Of a stretch of DNA of 64,000 bases, positions 37,126-45,851 are shown piece after piece; position 1 is the stretch's first letter; every line of letters starts with the position of its first letter. Source of the stretch: Bacteroidota bacterium (lineage in GTDB: Bacteria; Bacteroidota; Bacteroidia; Chitinophagales; Chitinophagaceae); NCBI GenBank assembly GCA_018268055.1, contig JAFDXF010000087.1, forward strand, positions 79,246 to 143,245, in the 5' to 3' direction. The notes below the pieces were generated by a model that did no database searches, was not told the DNA's origin, and was given only the letters and a program-made list of their open reading frames with translations. Made by a program: the position numbers and the translations under genes.

Positions 37126-40100
37126 TTAGAATAGTACATTCGCACCTACTGTTCCAAGATGCACTGGGCCTGATTTTCCGGATTTACGTCCATTGTATTG
37201 AATCGTTAAATCAAGATTGTTCATCAATCTTTTTCTCAATTCCAACGACCATAAATAATTGGTTCCGGGCATTAACCCATCTAGCATGATATAAGAAACG
37301 GTAGTATTTGCTGCATTAACAGGCATTGCAGTCGGATCAGTATATTTAATTCCATTCACGGTAAATTTTCCTCTCAATGAATATCGCTGCAATGTGGAAT
37401 ACGCCGATTCTATACTGAATGAATTTGATACAGATTTTTGCCCGCCATAAATTGGAGCATTTGTTTTATCATCATATTTATAAGTGGCTGTAATACCAAA
37501 CTTAGTCAAACGTGTAAAAATGAATGCTGGTTCAATCGTATAAATATCTAAGTGATAATTCCTATTGTCAAATTGCGGCGTAAGTAACGCAGACAAACCT
37601 TTTCTTGCATTCAACGATAAAGAAACAGTTCTGCCAATGTTCATGCGCCATTTCAAAAGCCAGTCATTTAACTGTGTACTCTCATAACCATAAGTAAGTA
37701 ATGTTTTTCCGTTGCGCCGATGATTACTGAAATCTACAAACCATTTACTACTTCCTTTGTTAAAAGAAAAATTATTGAATAAATCGGTAAATGCAGTTAT
37801 TAATGAAGTGCTGTTAAGTCCATACTTAAATGGATTAAATTCAAAACTTCCTGAAGCCAAAGATTTCTTATTTGTCTGTAAAGAAGTAGTTAAGCCTGTC
37901 TTAGAAATAAATTTTTTAACCCCTTTTATTTTTTGATTTCTGAAAGCTACTCTTGGGTTTAAATCAAACCGATAAGTAAATGTGATATAATTAGCTTTAA
38001 TAAATTGATTGGTGGGTGTAAATATCCGAATGAACTTCGCTTGATCTCTAAAAGCCGCTAATTCAAATTCATTCAATTGTTGTAGACCATCATTGTTGTA
38101 GTCAATCCATGCATACATACCTGTACCCGCCGGAACTTCTAAATAAGCAAAGTCTCGCTTCTGTTCCTGCCCTGCTCCGGTTTCATATAATAAATTTCCG
38201 GTGAGCAAACCTTTCCATTCATTCATATTATATTCAGCTCGTCCCAAAATGGTTTCATCTCCTTTCTGTGTTGTAACTGTACTGTCAAACAATTTTAACT
38301 TTCTGAATGTAGCGTTCAAATACAATTGTCTTTTAGGATTTGCCAATAACTCTGTTTGCAAATTCAAATTCAAACTTCTGTCGCCTTTGACAAACTGTTT
38401 AGCCACCGGATATTTATCTGTTCGGGTAAAGAATGTAACGCCATATTTGTTTTGTTTCACTTCATCTGATTTTAAATAAACAGCATAACTGTCATAATGA
38501 AAAGAAAGTGGCGTAAGCGTATCGGTTACCTTATTTCTGGATGCATTATTTTCCTGCATGTAGCGGAAACCAAGACTCCAGCCATTAAGTTGCTTCAATT
38601 TCTTTTGTAAATCAAGAATTGGTTTTAGATAAACCCCTTTATCAGTATTGTTATCAAAATGAGTAATGACTAACTGATTGTTCAACTGCCATCCTTTTAA
38701 ATCAGTCTTTTGAGTTAAAGTGTTTTGGAATCCATTATACCCGTCGCTGCGATTATAATTTATAAATTGGTAGCTTAGATTATTCCCTTTCAAACTTTTT
38801 AAGACTGTATTGGCTTTTAAAATATGCTCATCTGCAGGCAATAATATAAGCGGTAATCCCCACTCTCTTGAAAATTCTACTGAGCGTAAGCGCTCCAATG
38901 GCTTAAATTTCATTTGTGTAAACTCATAATCAAGAATACTACTCAACTGTAATCTTGTATTATTTTTTAGCAGATTAGTATTGGCGTATTGAAATTTGCC
39001 GGCCCATCCTCTATCATCCCCATTATCTTTTGAAGAAAAAGTATTTACATCATAATTACTGGTTGCTATTTCTGCTTTTAGCGTTGCATTTTTAGCAAGT
39101 TGATACGTTGCCCCTAAATTTAAAATTTGTTGCTTCTTGGGTGTTACTAAAAGCATTGCAGGTTCATAGCTTCCCTGTCGCACATTTCCTACCGGAGGAA
39201 CATATTTATAAACCTTTCCATTTGCACCATTAAAATCAGGAATATAATTACCCTTGCCCTGACCGACTGATATGAAAGACAAATTATATTTTGCCAAAGC
39301 AGGGTTCGTAGAATATTGATAAAAAGAATCTACTCCGGGCGAAATAATAATTTTTTCATACAATATTTTTCCAGCTGCAAAAGTATCCAGCACAGCAGAA
39401 GGATACAAAGCCAGCTGAATGCTGTCACCGATGTTGGAAAGGAATTGTTTTTGCCTATCATCCAAGTTTTGTTGTATCGGGGAATTTTTTGCATCCGAAT
39501 TATTAAATATACTTGCTCTAATCGTTAACTTTTTATTGATTTCAAATTGCTGTGCTACATAAATATTGGAGTTTAAAAAATTGCGATCAGCATATTCAAA
39601 TTCTACCTGAATACGGCTATCCTTTGTTATCATTCGTTTTGGGGTGAATGTAATTTCCGCAGTATTGTAATTAATTACATAATCACGGTCTTCACCTCTT
39701 TGCAATAATTGACCATCAATAAAAACACGTTCTGTATTTGCCAATACAATAAAAAAGAATTCACTGTTAGCACCCGTCAAGCGATAAGGCCCTTGATTGC
39801 CTTCACTACCTTGAAATACATTTCGGGTAAATTTCCCTTTTGCAATCGCACCGCTTACTAAAGTAGATGCTTTTACATTTTTAGAAACCTGATTCGTTGT
39901 TTGAAATGAAATGCCTTGCAGCCGTTTGTAAAAATTCAGAAAATAGTCTTTGTTTTCTCTTATATCAATATCGCCCAAATTCAACTGCCAATTTTTCTTT
40001 TTAAACTGCAACATCACTTGGTCAAATTCATTCAATTGCTGTGTGGTACCATCCGGTTGAATCGGAATATTATTGTCTGTAATAGCAGCCATTATTTCTA

Positions 40101-40629
40101 TGCTATCGCCCAACATACCACTTAGTTGTAAATTCAGTTGTGAGTTCAGAACAGGATCCTGACTATTGCCAAAACCGATTTGCCGCCCTAAACTACCTTC
40201 TGCTTTCAGCTCACCGAAATTGAAAATACCTTTATCGCCATTACCATAGCCGTTATTAAATGCAAAGGGTTTGATATAAAAATTATTGATTACACTATCA
40301 TAACTCAATCGCTGTTTTGTTGCGGTAAAGTTGAAAGGGAACACGCGGTATTGAATCATTACACTATCAATCGCCGGCTTTATTCTCCAATACAATATTG
40401 ATTTGGCAAAATCAATTCTATAGTATGAGCTATCAATGTTTTTTAGCAAGAAAGTTTCAGGAATTATGCTGAGCGAATCTAATCGTATACTGTCTGCTTT
40501 AGTAGAAATGTATTTGATACGAAGATTAGAAGTTTGCGTTGCAGGAATCTGTCCTTGTGCTTTATTATACAACACAAAGAGTAGGAAAAGAAAAGTACAG
40601 ATAAGTTTTGTAATACGATTCAAGCACAA
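37126..40629 (-). CDS. Very large exported protein, probably outer-membrane, unrecognised family
   Basis: A 1167-residue protein with a signal peptide (CTFLFLLFVLYNKAQG). The rest is strand-rich with many aromatic residues. A region near 140-220 reads GELKAEGSLGRQIGFGNSQDP and LNLGDIDIRENKDYFLNFYKRLQG, and a later one carries GPYRLTGANSEFFFIVLANTERVFIDG and GEDRDYVINYNTAEITFTP, which looks like an Ig-like or adhesin-type fold. The last 600 residues alternate polar and aromatic positions like a beta-barrel and end in TVGANVLF with a terminal Phe. The overall layout is that of a conserved Bacteroidota surface/outer-membrane protein, but I cannot name the family or function. It is a single gene, convergent with ychF. 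Confidence 0.8.
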   Translation of the reverse strand: MCLNRITKLICTFLFLLFVLYNKAQGQIPATQTSNLRIKYISTKADSIRLDSLSIIPETFLLKNIDSSYYRIDFAKSILYWRIKPAIDSVMIQYRVFPFNFTATKQRLSYDSVINNFYIKPFAFNNGYGNGDKGIFNFGELKAEGSLGRQIGFGNSQDPVLNSQLNLQLSGMLGDSIEIMAAITDNNIPIQPDGTTQQLNEFDQVMLQFKKKNWQLNLGDIDIRENKDYFLNFYKRLQGISFQTTNQVSKNVKASTLVSGAIAKGKFTRNVFQGSEGNQGPYRLTGANSEFFFIVLANTERVFIDGQLLQRGEDRDYVINYNTAEITFTPKRMITKDSRIQVEFEYADRNFLNSNIYVAQQFEINKKLTIRASIFNNSDAKNSPIQQNLDDRQKQFLSNIGDSIQLALYPSAVLDTFAAGKILYEKIIISPGVDSFYQYSTNPALAKYNLSFISVGQGKGNYIPDFNGANGKVYKYVPPVGNVRQGSYEPAMLLVTPKKQQILNLGATYQLAKNATLKAEIATSNYDVNTFSSKDNGDDRGWAGKFQYANTNLLKNNTRLQLSSILDYEFTQMKFKPLERLRSVEFSREWGLPLILLPADEHILKANTVLKSLKGNNLSYQFINYNRSDGYNGFQNTLTQKTDLKGWQLNNQLVITHFDNNTDKGVYLKPILDLQKKLKQLNGWSLGFRYMQENNASRNKVTDTLTPLSFHYDSYAVYLKSDEVKQNKYGVTFFTRTDKYPVAKQFVKGDRSLNLNLQTELLANPKRQLYLNATFRKLKLFDSTVTTQKGDETILGRAEYNMNEWKGLLTGNLLYETGAGQEQKRDFAYLEVPAGTGMYAWIDYNNDGLQQLNEFELAAFRDQAKFIRIFTPTNQFIKANYITFTYRFDLNPRVAFRNQKIKGVKKFISKTGLTTSLQTNKKSLASGSFEFNPFKYGLNSTSLITAFTDLFNNFSFNKGSSKWFVDFSNHRRNGKTLLTYGYESTQLNDWLLKWRMNIGRTVSLSLNARKGLSALLTPQFDNRNYHLDIYTIEPAFIFTRLTKFGITATYKYDDKTNAPIYGGQKSVSNSFSIESAYSTLQRYSLRGKFTVNGIKYTDPTAMPVNAANTTVSYIMLDGLMPGTNYLWSLELRKRLMNNLDLTIQYNGRKSGKSGPVHLGTVGANVLF

Positions 40630-40802
40630 TGGTTTTAATTATCGGATACAAGATCGTAAAGTTCGTGTTTTTATTGTGATAAAAGTTATTCTTTGATATT
40701 ATTGGGGTGCTAATTGTGTAAGTTAATAAATCTAATCACTTAAAGAAATGTAGAAGTTCTTTTGTACCGCATATTGCGTGTTGCTTAGTCTTGTGCTAAT
40801 TG

Positions 40803-40820
40803 TCCCGATAGCATTCGGGA
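40803..40820. repeat. Short palindromic hairpin after hsdR
   Basis: TCCCGA-TAGCAT-TCGGGA forms a six-bp perfect stem with a six-base loop, 28 bp beyond the hsdR stop. There is no U-run on either strand, so it is more like an interspersed hairpin than a canonical terminator. It lies in the 218-bp gap between hsdR and the large surface-protein gene. Confidence 0.6.
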
Positions 40821-40847
40821 TGCTTACACCAGTTCGTTGGCTTGTTC

Positions 40848-43800
40848 TCATGCTGTTAAGTTGTCCGCTAATAATTCTGCTTGTTTCAATACAGTATCAA
40901 TTGCTTTTTGTTGTTTGTCTGGCGGATAGCCATATTTGTTGAGTGTCCGCCTTACAAGCACCATAAGCTTTGCTCTTGCACTTTCTCTTATTGTCCAGTC
41001 AATAGTTGCGTTGGCTCTTACTTTTTCTGCAATCTCACGGGCAATTTGTTTTAACTGTTCATCTCCTAAAACCTGAACTGCACTGTCATTTACTTCTAAA
41101 GCATTGTAAAAAGCAACTTCATCATTATTCAGTCCGAGTTTTTCTCCTTCCTTGTCTGCCTCTTTTATTTGTTTGGCAATGTTGATGAGTTCCTGAATGA
41201 TTTCGGCTGTTGTCAGTAAGTTGTTTTGATAGCGTTTGATTGCTCCTTCCAACATTTCCAACAGTTTCTTGCTCTTCACAAGATTTGTTTTGGCTCTTAC
41301 TTTTAGCTCGTTGTTTAGAATCTTTTTCAGCAATTCAATAGCTAAATTCTTATGTTGCATTCCCTGAACTTCCAAAAGGAATTCGTCTGATAAAATTTCC
41401 AGTCCCGAAATTTCGGGCTTGTCAATTCCTGCTGCATCAAAAATATCAATCACCTTGTCGCTGCTCAATGCTTCATCAACTATTTGTTTGATGGCGGTTT
41501 CAATTTCCAAATCCGTTCTGCCTCCACCTGTGGGCGCATCAAACTTTGCCAACCTTGCTTTCATGGCTTGGAAAAAAGCAACTTCGGGTAAATATGGTTG
41601 AACTTCTTCTTTTGTAATGCAAAGTGAAAGAGCCTGACTTAATAAACTTACTTCTCTGATAAATCTTTCTTTGCCGTCCTGCAAACCCAAAATATGTTCT
41701 TCTGCTTGTAGAATGATAGAAAGTTTTTCCTGTGCATCTACAACAAAAAATCTGCGGTAGTTGAATTTAAAACTACCTTCATAATATGCTTCGGGTTCTT
41801 CAACTAAAATGTCATTTCTTGTTCCACTGTCTTCATTGAACATTTGCTGCACTACTTCCAATTTCTCTTTGAAAATTTCATACGCTTTTTCAATGTTTTC
41901 GGCTGGGTCGCCTTTTCCTCCTGCTTCACCATAAAACGAAAGTGCTTTTTTCAAATCGGTGCCAATGCCCAAATAGTCCACAATCAAACCGCCCGGCTTG
42001 TCTTTGAAAACTCGGTTCACTCTGGCGATTGCTTGCATCAGGTTGTGTCCTCTCATGGGCTTATCCACATACATTGTATTGAGGCAAGGAGCATCAAAAC
42101 CAGTCAGCCACATATCACGCACAATTACCAATTTCAATTCATCGGCAGGGTCTTTCATTCTTTCTGATAAATCCCTGCGTTGTTGTTTGGTGGTATGATG
42201 TTTTGAAATTTCAGGACCGTCTGCACTATTGGTGGTCATTACCACTTTTATTGCTCCTTTGGTCAAATCATCATTATGCCAATCGGGACGAAGTGCAATA
42301 ATTGCTGCGTAAAGGTCGGCTGCAATTCTGCGGCTCATTGCTACAATCATTGCTTTGCCTTCAAAAACAGTTTGCCGTTTTTCAAAATGCGTTACAATAT
42401 CTTTTGCCAAATTTTTTACTCGTTCCTGATTACCAACAATGGCTTCCAGTTTTGTCCATTTGGCTTTAGCTTTTGAACCACCCCCTGCCCCCTCCAGAGG
42501 AGGGGAATTTACCACCCCGTCAGACTTCGTCTGCCACCCCTCCAGAGGAGGGGAATTTTCTTCGTCTTGTTCTAATTCTTTGTCAAATTCTTCAATTAAT
42601 CTTCTGCCTTCTTCGTCCAGATTCACTTTCGCCAAACGACTTTCATAGAAAATTTTAACCGTTGCTCCATCATCAACAGCATCTTTAATATCGTAGCGGT
42701 CAATGTAATTGCCGAACACCTGTGGAGTGTTTACGTCTGTGCCTTCAATAGGAGTTCCAGTAAAACCGATGTAGGTTGCGTTTGGCAAGGCATCTCGCAT
42801 ATATTTGGCAAAACCGTAAGCAATGCGTTTGCCGATGACTTCTTTTGTTTCTTTGTCTTTTTCATCAACCAATTTCGCTTCAAAACCGTATTGCGTTCTG
42901 TGGGCTTCATCGGCAATCACAACAATGTTCCTGCGTTCAGAAAGTTGCGGATATGCTGAGCTTGCCGAAGCATCGGGCAAGAATTTCTGAATGGTGGTAA
43001 AAACAATGCCACCGCTTGCCACTTTCAACAGTTCTTTCAAATGTTCTCTGTTTTCTGCCTGAACAGGTTCTTGTCTTAGCAGTTGAACAGATGAAGCAAA
43101 GGTGTCAAACAATTGGTCGTCCAAATCATTACGGTCGGTAATTACCACAATGGTCGGATTTTTCATTTCAGGGGAAGTGATTAGTTTTCCTGAATAAAAA
43201 ATCATTGACAAACTTTTGCCCGAACCTTGCGTGTGCCAAACTACACCAGCCTTGCGGCTTCCAAAATTCCCCTCTTGTGAAAATGCCGCAGTTTCTAAAT
43301 TCCCCTCCTCTGGAGGGGTGCCCAAAGGGCGGGGTGGTTCTTCTCCCTCCTCTGGAGGGGTGCCCAAAGGGCGGGGTGGTTCTTCTCCTTGTAATGCCGG
43401 GTGGTGATAAAGCTTCTCCATAACCCCACTCATATTTTTCATTACATCAACAACCGGAATGTGAATAACAGTTAACCCTAATGACTGTAAATAAGCGTCT
43501 CGCTCTGCATCATATTCCACTTTATTATCGTGACTGCTCCCATCAATTTCAATAACCACGTTACAGTTACTGCAATAAAAATCTACGATATAGTTTCCAA
43601 TAATTTTTTGTCTGTCAAAATCATAGCTCTTGAATTGTTTGTTTTTTACCTGATTCCAAAATAGAACTTCTGATAGGTTCCCGGCTTGACGAAGTTCTCT
43701 TGCTCGTTGTTTTAAATTTTTGTTGTAAGGCAGGTTGAAGTAGTTTTTTGAGTTGCGTTTTTGACAACCCCCTGCCCCCTCCAGAGGAGAAGAATTTACC

Positions 43801-44792
43801 ACCCCGTCAGACTTCGTCTGCCACCCCTCCGGTGGAGGGGAATTGACCACCCCGGTCTGCGACCACCCCTCCAAAGGAGGGGAATTTACTCCGGCTGCAA
43901 TCAAGGTGCTTTCAATCGCTTTATTCACGGCAAAGTATTGATGATAAGCGGCTAATTTTTTGATTGTCTGAACTGTGATTTGTTTGATTTCATGATTGCC
44001 ATGATTCCCACTTGAAAGACCTTTCTCAAAAATGATAAAGTTTCTTACTAAATCCAACAAGACAGCCGGCTTAAGCATTCCCACCAGCATAGTTTCAAGT
44101 TGTGGTTTGAAGCGTGATTCTTCTTTAATACCATCTTTAGTCTTCCACGCCATAAATCGTGAAAAATCGGAACTTACTGTTCCTGCTTTACACTCCAACC
44201 CGTCTGATAAAATGCAAATAGCATTGTACGTAAACAAACTCGGAATAATGGCTTTGTAAGTTTGTATTTGCTGATGAGCACTTTTGATGTCTGCATTCTC
44301 ACTGGCTGCATTTTTCAGTTCAATTACTACCAAAGGCAACCCATTTACAAAGAGCAATACATCGGGGCGTTTATTCTGATTGTTCTCAATGATAGTGTAT
44401 TGATTCACTACCAAAAACTGATTGTTGGCAGGATGCTCAAAATCTATCAATGCAACTTCATGGCTTCTTTCGTAACCATTTTCCTGATAGGGGATTTTTA
44501 CTTTTTCTACTAAGAGTTTATGAAATTCTTCGTTGTTGTGCAGTAAATCGGGCGAAGCAATCCGCAATACTTTTTGAACGGCTGCTTCCTGTGCATCTAA
44601 GGGAATTGTGGGATTGATTTTGGCAATGGCGTTTCTTAAACGATTAATCAAAATAACCTGACTAAAATTTTCTCTTTCACAAAAAAGTCCTTCGGGTGAA
44701 ATCTCTTTGCCGTTGGCATACTCCCAACCTTGCGATTGCAAAATTTCAATCGCTGACTGTTCAATAATATTTTCGGTTATCGGTTTGCTCAT
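40848..44792 (-). CDS. hsdR: Type I restriction endonuclease subunit R, carrying two in-frame insertions
   Basis: A 1314-residue HsdR; the family is usually about 1000-1100 residues. The N-terminal nuclease domain has PDVLLFVNGLPLVVIELKNA near 143-162 (PD-(D/E)xK type). The translocase motor has Walker A in HTQGSGKSLSM (about 520-530), VITDRNDLDDQLF, DEAH in VVIADEAHRTQYG (about 628) and GFTGTPIEG, then helicase part two and a helical C-terminus. Two stretches are foreign: residues about 302-510 (repeat, DUF559 nuclease-like domain, repeat) and about 745-772 (repeat only). Both keep the frame open, and subtracting them restores a normal length of about 1080. The start overlaps the RhuM-like gene by four bases. 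Whether the protein is still active is unknown. Confidence 0.95.
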   Translation of the reverse strand: MSKPITENIIEQSAIEILQSQGWEYANGKEISPEGLFCERENFSQVILINRLRNAIAKINPTIPLDAQEAAVQKVLRIASPDLLHNNEEFHKLLVEKVKIPYQENGYERSHEVALIDFEHPANNQFLVVNQYTIIENNQNKRPDVLLFVNGLPLVVIELKNAASENADIKSAHQQIQTYKAIIPSLFTYNAICILSDGLECKAGTVSSDFSRFMAWKTKDGIKEESRFKPQLETMLVGMLKPAVLLDLVRNFIIFEKGLSSGNHGNHEIKQITVQTIKKLAAYHQYFAVNKAIESTLIAAGVNSPPLEGWSQTGVVNSPPPEGWQTKSDGVVNSSPLEGAGGCQKRNSKNYFNLPYNKNLKQRARELRQAGNLSEVLFWNQVKNKQFKSYDFDRQKIIGNYIVDFYCSNCNVVIEIDGSSHDNKVEYDAERDAYLQSLGLTVIHIPVVDVMKNMSGVMEKLYHHPALQGEEPPRPLGTPPEEGEEPPRPLGTPPEEGNLETAAFSQEGNFGSRKAGVVWHTQGSGKSLSMIFYSGKLITSPEMKNPTIVVITDRNDLDDQLFDTFASSVQLLRQEPVQAENREHLKELLKVASGGIVFTTIQKFLPDASASSAYPQLSERRNIVVIADEAHRTQYGFEAKLVDEKDKETKEVIGKRIAYGFAKYMRDALPNATYIGFTGTPIEGTDVNTPQVFGNYIDRYDIKDAVDDGATVKIFYESRLAKVNLDEEGRRLIEEFDKELEQDEENSPPLEGWQTKSDGVVNSPPLEGAGGGSKAKAKWTKLEAIVGNQERVKNLAKDIVTHFEKRQTVFEGKAMIVAMSRRIAADLYAAIIALRPDWHNDDLTKGAIKVVMTTNSADGPEISKHHTTKQQRRDLSERMKDPADELKLVIVRDMWLTGFDAPCLNTMYVDKPMRGHNLMQAIARVNRVFKDKPGGLIVDYLGIGTDLKKALSFYGEAGGKGDPAENIEKAYEIFKEKLEVVQQMFNEDSGTRNDILVEEPEAYYEGSFKFNYRRFFVVDAQEKLSIILQAEEHILGLQDGKERFIREVSLLSQALSLCITKEEVQPYLPEVAFFQAMKARLAKFDAPTGGGRTDLEIETAIKQIVDEALSSDKVIDIFDAAGIDKPEISGLEILSDEFLLEVQGMQHKNLAIELLKKILNNELKVRAKTNLVKSKKLLEMLEGAIKRYQNNLLTTAEIIQELINIAKQIKEADKEGEKLGLNNDEVAFYNALEVNDSAVQVLGDEQLKQIAREIAEKVRANATIDWTIRESARAKLMVLVRRTLNKYGYPPDKQQKAIDTVLKQAELLADNLTA
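42477..42558 (-). repeat. Solo GC-rich palindromic repeat inserted in frame in hsdR
   Basis: An 82-bp GC-rich segment in an otherwise AT-rich gene. On the plus strand it contains CCCCTCCAGAGGAGGGG twice (7-bp stems, three-base loops) flanking the hairpin CAGACTTCGTCTG. It encodes the low-complexity stretch NSPPLEGWQTKSDGVV and a second NSPPLEG. About 75 bp are nearly identical to the right-hand end of the larger insertion at 43264-43887, but no nuclease domain is present. It splits a linker before WTKLEAIVGNQERV in the motor region. Confidence 0.9.
43303..43386. repeat. 42-bp double-hairpin repeat, two tandem copies
   Basis: Two identical 42-bp units (43303-43344, 43345-43386). Each contains the hairpins CCCCTCC-TCT-GGAGGGG and GCCC-AAA-GGGC. 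On the minus strand each unit encodes the 14 residues EEPPRPLGTPPEEG, so the array adds exactly 28 codons. It forms the left (downstream) border of the DUF559 module. Confidence 0.95.
43769..43887. repeat. GC-rich palindromic repeat array, right border of the DUF559 module
   Basis: A run of three related palindromes: a degenerate CCCCTCCAGAGGAG at 43776, CCCCTCCGGTGGAGGGG at 43824-43840 and CCCCTCCAAAGGAGGGG at 43866-43882, with the extra hairpin CAGACTTCGTCTG at 43808-43820. Stems are conserved while loop triplets vary (GGT, AAA, AGA), which suggests that the structure is maintained. It translates on the minus strand as NSPPLEGW, NSPPPEGWQTKSDGVV and NSSPLEGAGG. Confidence 0.93.
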
Positions 44793-45814
44793 TTTTTCTT
44801 TTTTGGTGCTTCTAATTTTTTTACCGCTTTATCAAAGTCGCTTTCAAAAAGTTTGTCCTGCACTATTCTGTATTTTTCAAATTCACTTTCGGCAAACGCT
44901 TTGGCAATGGCTTGTGTAACTTTACCTGCATCTTTCAAAATTTCTTTTTCGTTGAACTGCAAAAACGCATTTAGTTTTCCAGCCCAGTCTTTCATCGTCA
45001 TCGGAATATTTCTTTCGGCTTGTGTTTCGGCATAATCCAAATACATGGTTACAAAACGGTCAAGTGATTTTATCTCCTTCTCGGTGAGATAATTTTTTGC
45101 CACCGAAACATCTGTCTTGATAATTTTTCCCGAAGGCGCATTCTTCCATGTGGTTAATCCCATGCGTTCCTTCTTGCTGTCAGCACGATTCATAATTAAC
45201 TCGGATGCCGTGTATCCGTGAATAGCGAAGTGTAATTTGTTTTGAACCGATGCAAAAAATGTTTGTGTTATTTCATCATCCATTTTGTAATCCATTGCTG
45301 TTGCATAGATGTCGGTAATCTTCTGATAAAAATTCCGTTCACTTGCCCGAATCTCTCTTATTTCAGCAAGCAAATCATTAAAATAAGTTTGGCTTAAAAA
45401 TGCTCCGTTCTTCAACCGTTCTTTGTCCAACACATAACCACGAATAGCAAAACCACGAAGCACACTTGTAGCCCACTGCCTGAACTGCGTTGCCCGTTGC
45501 GAATTAACACGATAGCCAACCGAAATGATTGCATCAAGATTGTAATGTTTTACGGTGTAGTTTTTTCCATCGGAAGCAGTTACCGAGAAATCCTCGGCAA
45601 CTGAATGCTCATTCAATTCTTTGCTTTTAAAAATATTTTTCAGATGCAATGAAACATTGTCGGTGCTGCAATCAAAAAGTTGTGCGATCATTTTTTGCGA
45701 AAGCCAGATTGTTTCATTCTGAAAGCGAACTTCAATTCCGTTTTCACCTGCCTGATTAGTGAAGATTAAAAACTCTGCCGTGCTGTTTCGTATTTGTAAT
45801 TTATCTTTTGCCAT
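44789..45814 (-). CDS. RhuM-family protein in the type I RM operon
   Basis: A 341-residue cytoplasmic protein of the virulence RhuM family. The N-terminal part has a DNA-binding look (IWLSQKMIAQLFDCSTDNVSLHLKNIF), and the family block VKHYNLDAIISVGYRVNSQRATQFRQWATSVLRGF follows, then LNAFLQFNEKEIL and a lysine-rich tail. RhuM proteins are often found inside type I restriction loci, but their biochemical role is not established. The gene overlaps hsdR by four bases and follows the GxxExxY gene by 37 bp. It may regulate the system or be a passenger; I cannot tell from the sequence. Confidence 0.88.
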   Translation of the reverse strand: MAKDKLQIRNSTAEFLIFTNQAGENGIEVRFQNETIWLSQKMIAQLFDCSTDNVSLHLKNIFKSKELNEHSVAEDFSVTASDGKNYTVKHYNLDAIISVGYRVNSQRATQFRQWATSVLRGFAIRGYVLDKERLKNGAFLSQTYFNDLLAEIREIRASERNFYQKITDIYATAMDYKMDDEITQTFFASVQNKLHFAIHGYTASELIMNRADSKKERMGLTTWKNAPSGKIIKTDVSVAKNYLTEKEIKSLDRFVTMYLDYAETQAERNIPMTMKDWAGKLNAFLQFNEKEILKDAGKVTQAIAKAFAESEFEKYRIVQDKLFESDFDKAVKKLEAPKKKK

Positions 45815-45851
45815 TTATAATTCTCTTTTGTCAGAATCTTGATTTTTAGGA

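Larger units (their letters stand above)
43264..43887 (-). mobile_element. Candidate nested element: repeat-flanked DUF559 nuclease module inside hsdR
   Basis: A 624-bp (208-codon) in-frame insertion about ten residues before Walker A of hsdR. Its ends are inverted copies of each other: AAATTCCCCTC at 43264-43274 and GAGGGGAATTT at 43877-43887. Inside each end lie GC-rich palindromic repeats (43303-43386 and about 43769-43882), and between them is a DUF559-like domain, HsdR residues about 342-469. That domain shows LRQAGNLSEVLFWNQVKNKQ, IGNYIVDFYC, VVIEIDGSSHD and RDAYLQSLGLTVIHI, so the Asp and Glu-x-Asp core of a Vsr-like PD-(D/E)xK fold looks intact. No target-site duplication, no transposase and no intein splice residues are visible. 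Mobility is inferred from the architecture and from the solo copy at 42477-42558. Confidence 0.6.

Noticed and set aside
40803..40820. Hairpin as the hsdR terminator
   Set aside because: There is no U-run on either side; kept only as an interspersed palindrome.
43205..43423. Plus-strand frames in the GC-rich repeats of hsdR
   Set aside because: They are by-products of stop-poor GC-rich palindromes and are antisense to hsdR.
43264..43887. Intein in hsdR
   Set aside because: There is no Cys/Ser at the N-terminal junction, no C-terminal His-Asn followed by Cys/Ser/Thr, and no splicing blocks; the borders are palindromic repeats.
40848..44792. hsdR as a pseudogene because of its odd length
   Set aside because: The frame is open throughout and all nuclease and motor motifs are intact; the extra length is explained by two in-frame insertions.
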